From NCBI GenBank assembly GCA_009726075.1, contig WLND01000114.1, positions 1 to 6,196 of the forward strand: a stretch of 6,196 bases of DNA, read 5' to 3'. The DNA comes from Actinomycetota bacterium (GTDB lineage Bacteria; Actinomycetota; Actinomycetes; S36-B12). Position 1 is the stretch's first letter; every line of letters begins with the position of its first letter. The position numbers and the translations under genes were made by a program. This document shows positions 5,060 to 6,196 of the stretch, piece after piece. The notes below the pieces were generated by a model that was not told the DNA's origin, did no database searches, and saw nothing but the letters and a program-made list of their open reading frames with translations.

Positions 5060-6196
5060 GTGTTCATTCGCCAGCTCACCGGCGTGCGCTTCGTCGCCGC
5101 CGCGTGGGTCGTGCTCTACCACCTCCAGGGCCCGCTGAACACGATCGGCCTGCTTGCCATTCCGGTGTTCGGCGACATGCTTCGGGTCGGACGCCTGGGC
5201 GTCGACCTCTTCTTCGCCCTTTCCGGTTTCATCCTCACGCACACCTATCTCAACCGGCTCGGTGAGCAGGTCCATGCCAAGGCCACCGTGAAGTTCTGGT
5301 GGCTCCGGCTTGCTCGCGTCTACCCCGTGCACTTCGTGATGCTCGTGGTCGCCGGCGTTGCTGTGGTCGCTCAGGCGCGTGTCACCGGCAAGGCGCTCGA
5401 CCGCGACTGGCTCACCCCCCTGGACTTCGGACGCAACGTGCTTCTCGTGCAGGAGTGGGGGTCCGACCCTCAGCGCGGCTGGAATCTCGTCGCGTGGTCG
5501 CTGTCGATGGAGTGGCTCGCCTACCTCATCTTCCCGCTGCTCGTCCTGGTCCTGTGGCAGTGCCACAAGCGGTTGCCGACCGCCGCTCTCGTCGTCGTGT
5601 GGGCCGCATGCCTCACGCCACTCGTGCTCCATGCGCTCACCACCACCGACGCGTATTACACCGGCGCATGGGGTTCCACCTACCGCATTCTCACCGAGTT
5701 CACGGCCGGGGCGGTCACCTACCTGATCGTCCGCCGGCTCCTCCCCGCCGAGGGCCTCGACCCTGCGCCGCGAGTCCTTCTCGGGGCGAACCTCCTGGCC
5801 TGGGTCCTGCCCCTGCTCGTCGTCGCAGGCGCGGTGTTCCTTGCGAACCTGCCGGCCGCCCAGCCGCCGATCGCCGTCGACCTCAACGGTGATGCCGAGC
5901 CCCTACCCCCGTACTACCACCTGCTTCTCGTGCCGCTGCTCATCGCTTGGCTCGGGGCTCTGGCACTCTCACGGGGCCACGTCTCGCGCCTTCTCGCCAC
6001 TCGCGCCCTGGTCCTCGGCGGATTCATTTCGTACTCGTTGTACATGACGCACCTCGTCTGGTTCGGCCTCTGGAAGGCCGCGATGCAGGCCACTGGCATC
6101 TCCGGCGGTGCCCTCTACGCCCTCGCGCTCGTCGCCGGCGTCTGCGGCGCCCTGGGCATTGCCTGGCTCATGTGGCGCTTCGTGGAGGAGCCCGCC
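5060..6196 (+). CDS. Membrane acyltransferase, acyltransferase 3 (OafA/YrhL-like), 3' end missing
   Basis: 379 codons are present without a stop. The ending FVEEPA is the usual family terminus, so only a few to a few tens of residues are probably missing. Seen in sequence: the N-terminal motif RQLTGVRFVAAAWVVLYH with the candidate catalytic His21, GRLGVDLFFALSGFILTHTY (44-63), a basic loop FWWLRLARVYPVH (79-91), WSLSMEW (146-152) and SYSLYMTH (324-331). About ten hydrophobic segments follow, for example near 11-23, 88-105, 174-190, 238-262, 286-304 and 350-372. Family members transfer acyl groups, often acetyl, from the cytoplasmic side onto sugars, polysaccharides, lipids or antibiotics at the membrane. 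The substrate cannot be told, and no glycosyltransferase or polysaccharide gene is visible nearby. It is divergent from nudC across 39 bp. In mycobacteria a different gene occupies this side of nudC, so synteny breaks here. Confidence 0.9.
   Translation, partial: MFIRQLTGVRFVAAAWVVLYHLQGPLNTIGLLAIPVFGDMLRVGRLGVDLFFALSGFILTHTYLNRLGEQVHAKATVKFWWLRLARVYPVHFVMLVVAGVAVVAQARVTGKALDRDWLTPLDFGRNVLLVQEWGSDPQRGWNLVAWSLSMEWLAYLIFPLLVLVLWQCHKRLPTAALVVVWAACLTPLVLHALTTTDAYYTGAWGSTYRILTEFTAGAVTYLIVRRLLPAEGLDPAPRVLLGANLLAWVLPLLVVAGAVFLANLPAAQPPIAVDLNGDAEPLPPYYHLLLVPLLIAWLGALALSRGHVSRLLATRALVLGGFISYSLYMTHLVWFGLWKAAMQATGISGGALYALALVAGVCGALGIAWLMWRFVEEPA

Noticed and set aside
5021..5632. N-terminal extension of nudC by about 200 codons
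   Set aside because: The extension is antisense to the clear acyltransferase reading frame, lacks family similarity, and the promoter-like box and GTG at 5020 give the normal NudC length.
1..6196. CRISPR array, insertion sequence, tRNA or riboswitch
   Set aside because: No regularly spaced repeats, transposase motifs, terminal inverted repeats or cloverleaf-like sequence were seen; intergenic gaps are all under about 70 bases.

Overview
This is a very GC-rich window with third-position GC bias, GTG starts and several TAnnnT -10 boxes placed exactly where leaderless transcripts would begin. Gene content and order point to an actinobacterium (Actinomycetota). The series ABC1-family ATPase, UvrD2 helicase, mycoredoxin-1, NudC matches the block I know from mycobacteria around Rv3196-Rv3199c. 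The main differences are that no whiB7 lies between the ABC1 gene and uvrD2, and that an acyltransferase stands upstream of nudC. The genus cannot be fixed from the sequence.

Layout, left to right: (1) 1-273 (+), C-terminal end of a probable ThiF/E1-like protein (cysteine-rich HPLCGC near the end); (2) 298-1614 (+), complete ABC1/UbiB-family atypical kinase or ATPase; (3) 1643-3751 (-), complete UvrD2-type SF1 helicase with tetracysteine linker and HRDC domain, convergent with the ABC1 gene; (4) 3752-3815, a compact divergent promoter region with overlapping -10 boxes and a 20-bp tandem duplication that creates two seven-codon mini-ORFs; (5) 3816-4049 (+), mycoredoxin; (6) 4064-5020 (-), NudC-type NAD(H) pyrophosphatase and putative RNA deNADding enzyme, convergent with mycoredoxin; (7) 5021-5059, a divergent promoter region with an inverted repeat centred on the nudC -10 box; (8) 5060-6196 (+), a nearly complete membrane acyltransferase (acyltransferase 3/OafA-like) that runs off the window.

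The genes are mostly housekeeping: DNA repair (UvrD2), mycothiol-linked redox repair (mycoredoxin), NAD(H) or NAD-capped RNA turnover (NudC), and an ATPase of uncertain substrate. I see no mobile element, CRISPR array, tRNA or rRNA. No stretch longer than about 65 bases lacks a gene. The most unusual feature is the start region of the mycoredoxin gene: three ATGs at exact 20-base spacing, one in each frame, chained through two ATGA stop/start overlaps. A possible bidirectional promoter shared with uvrD2 lies immediately upstream.
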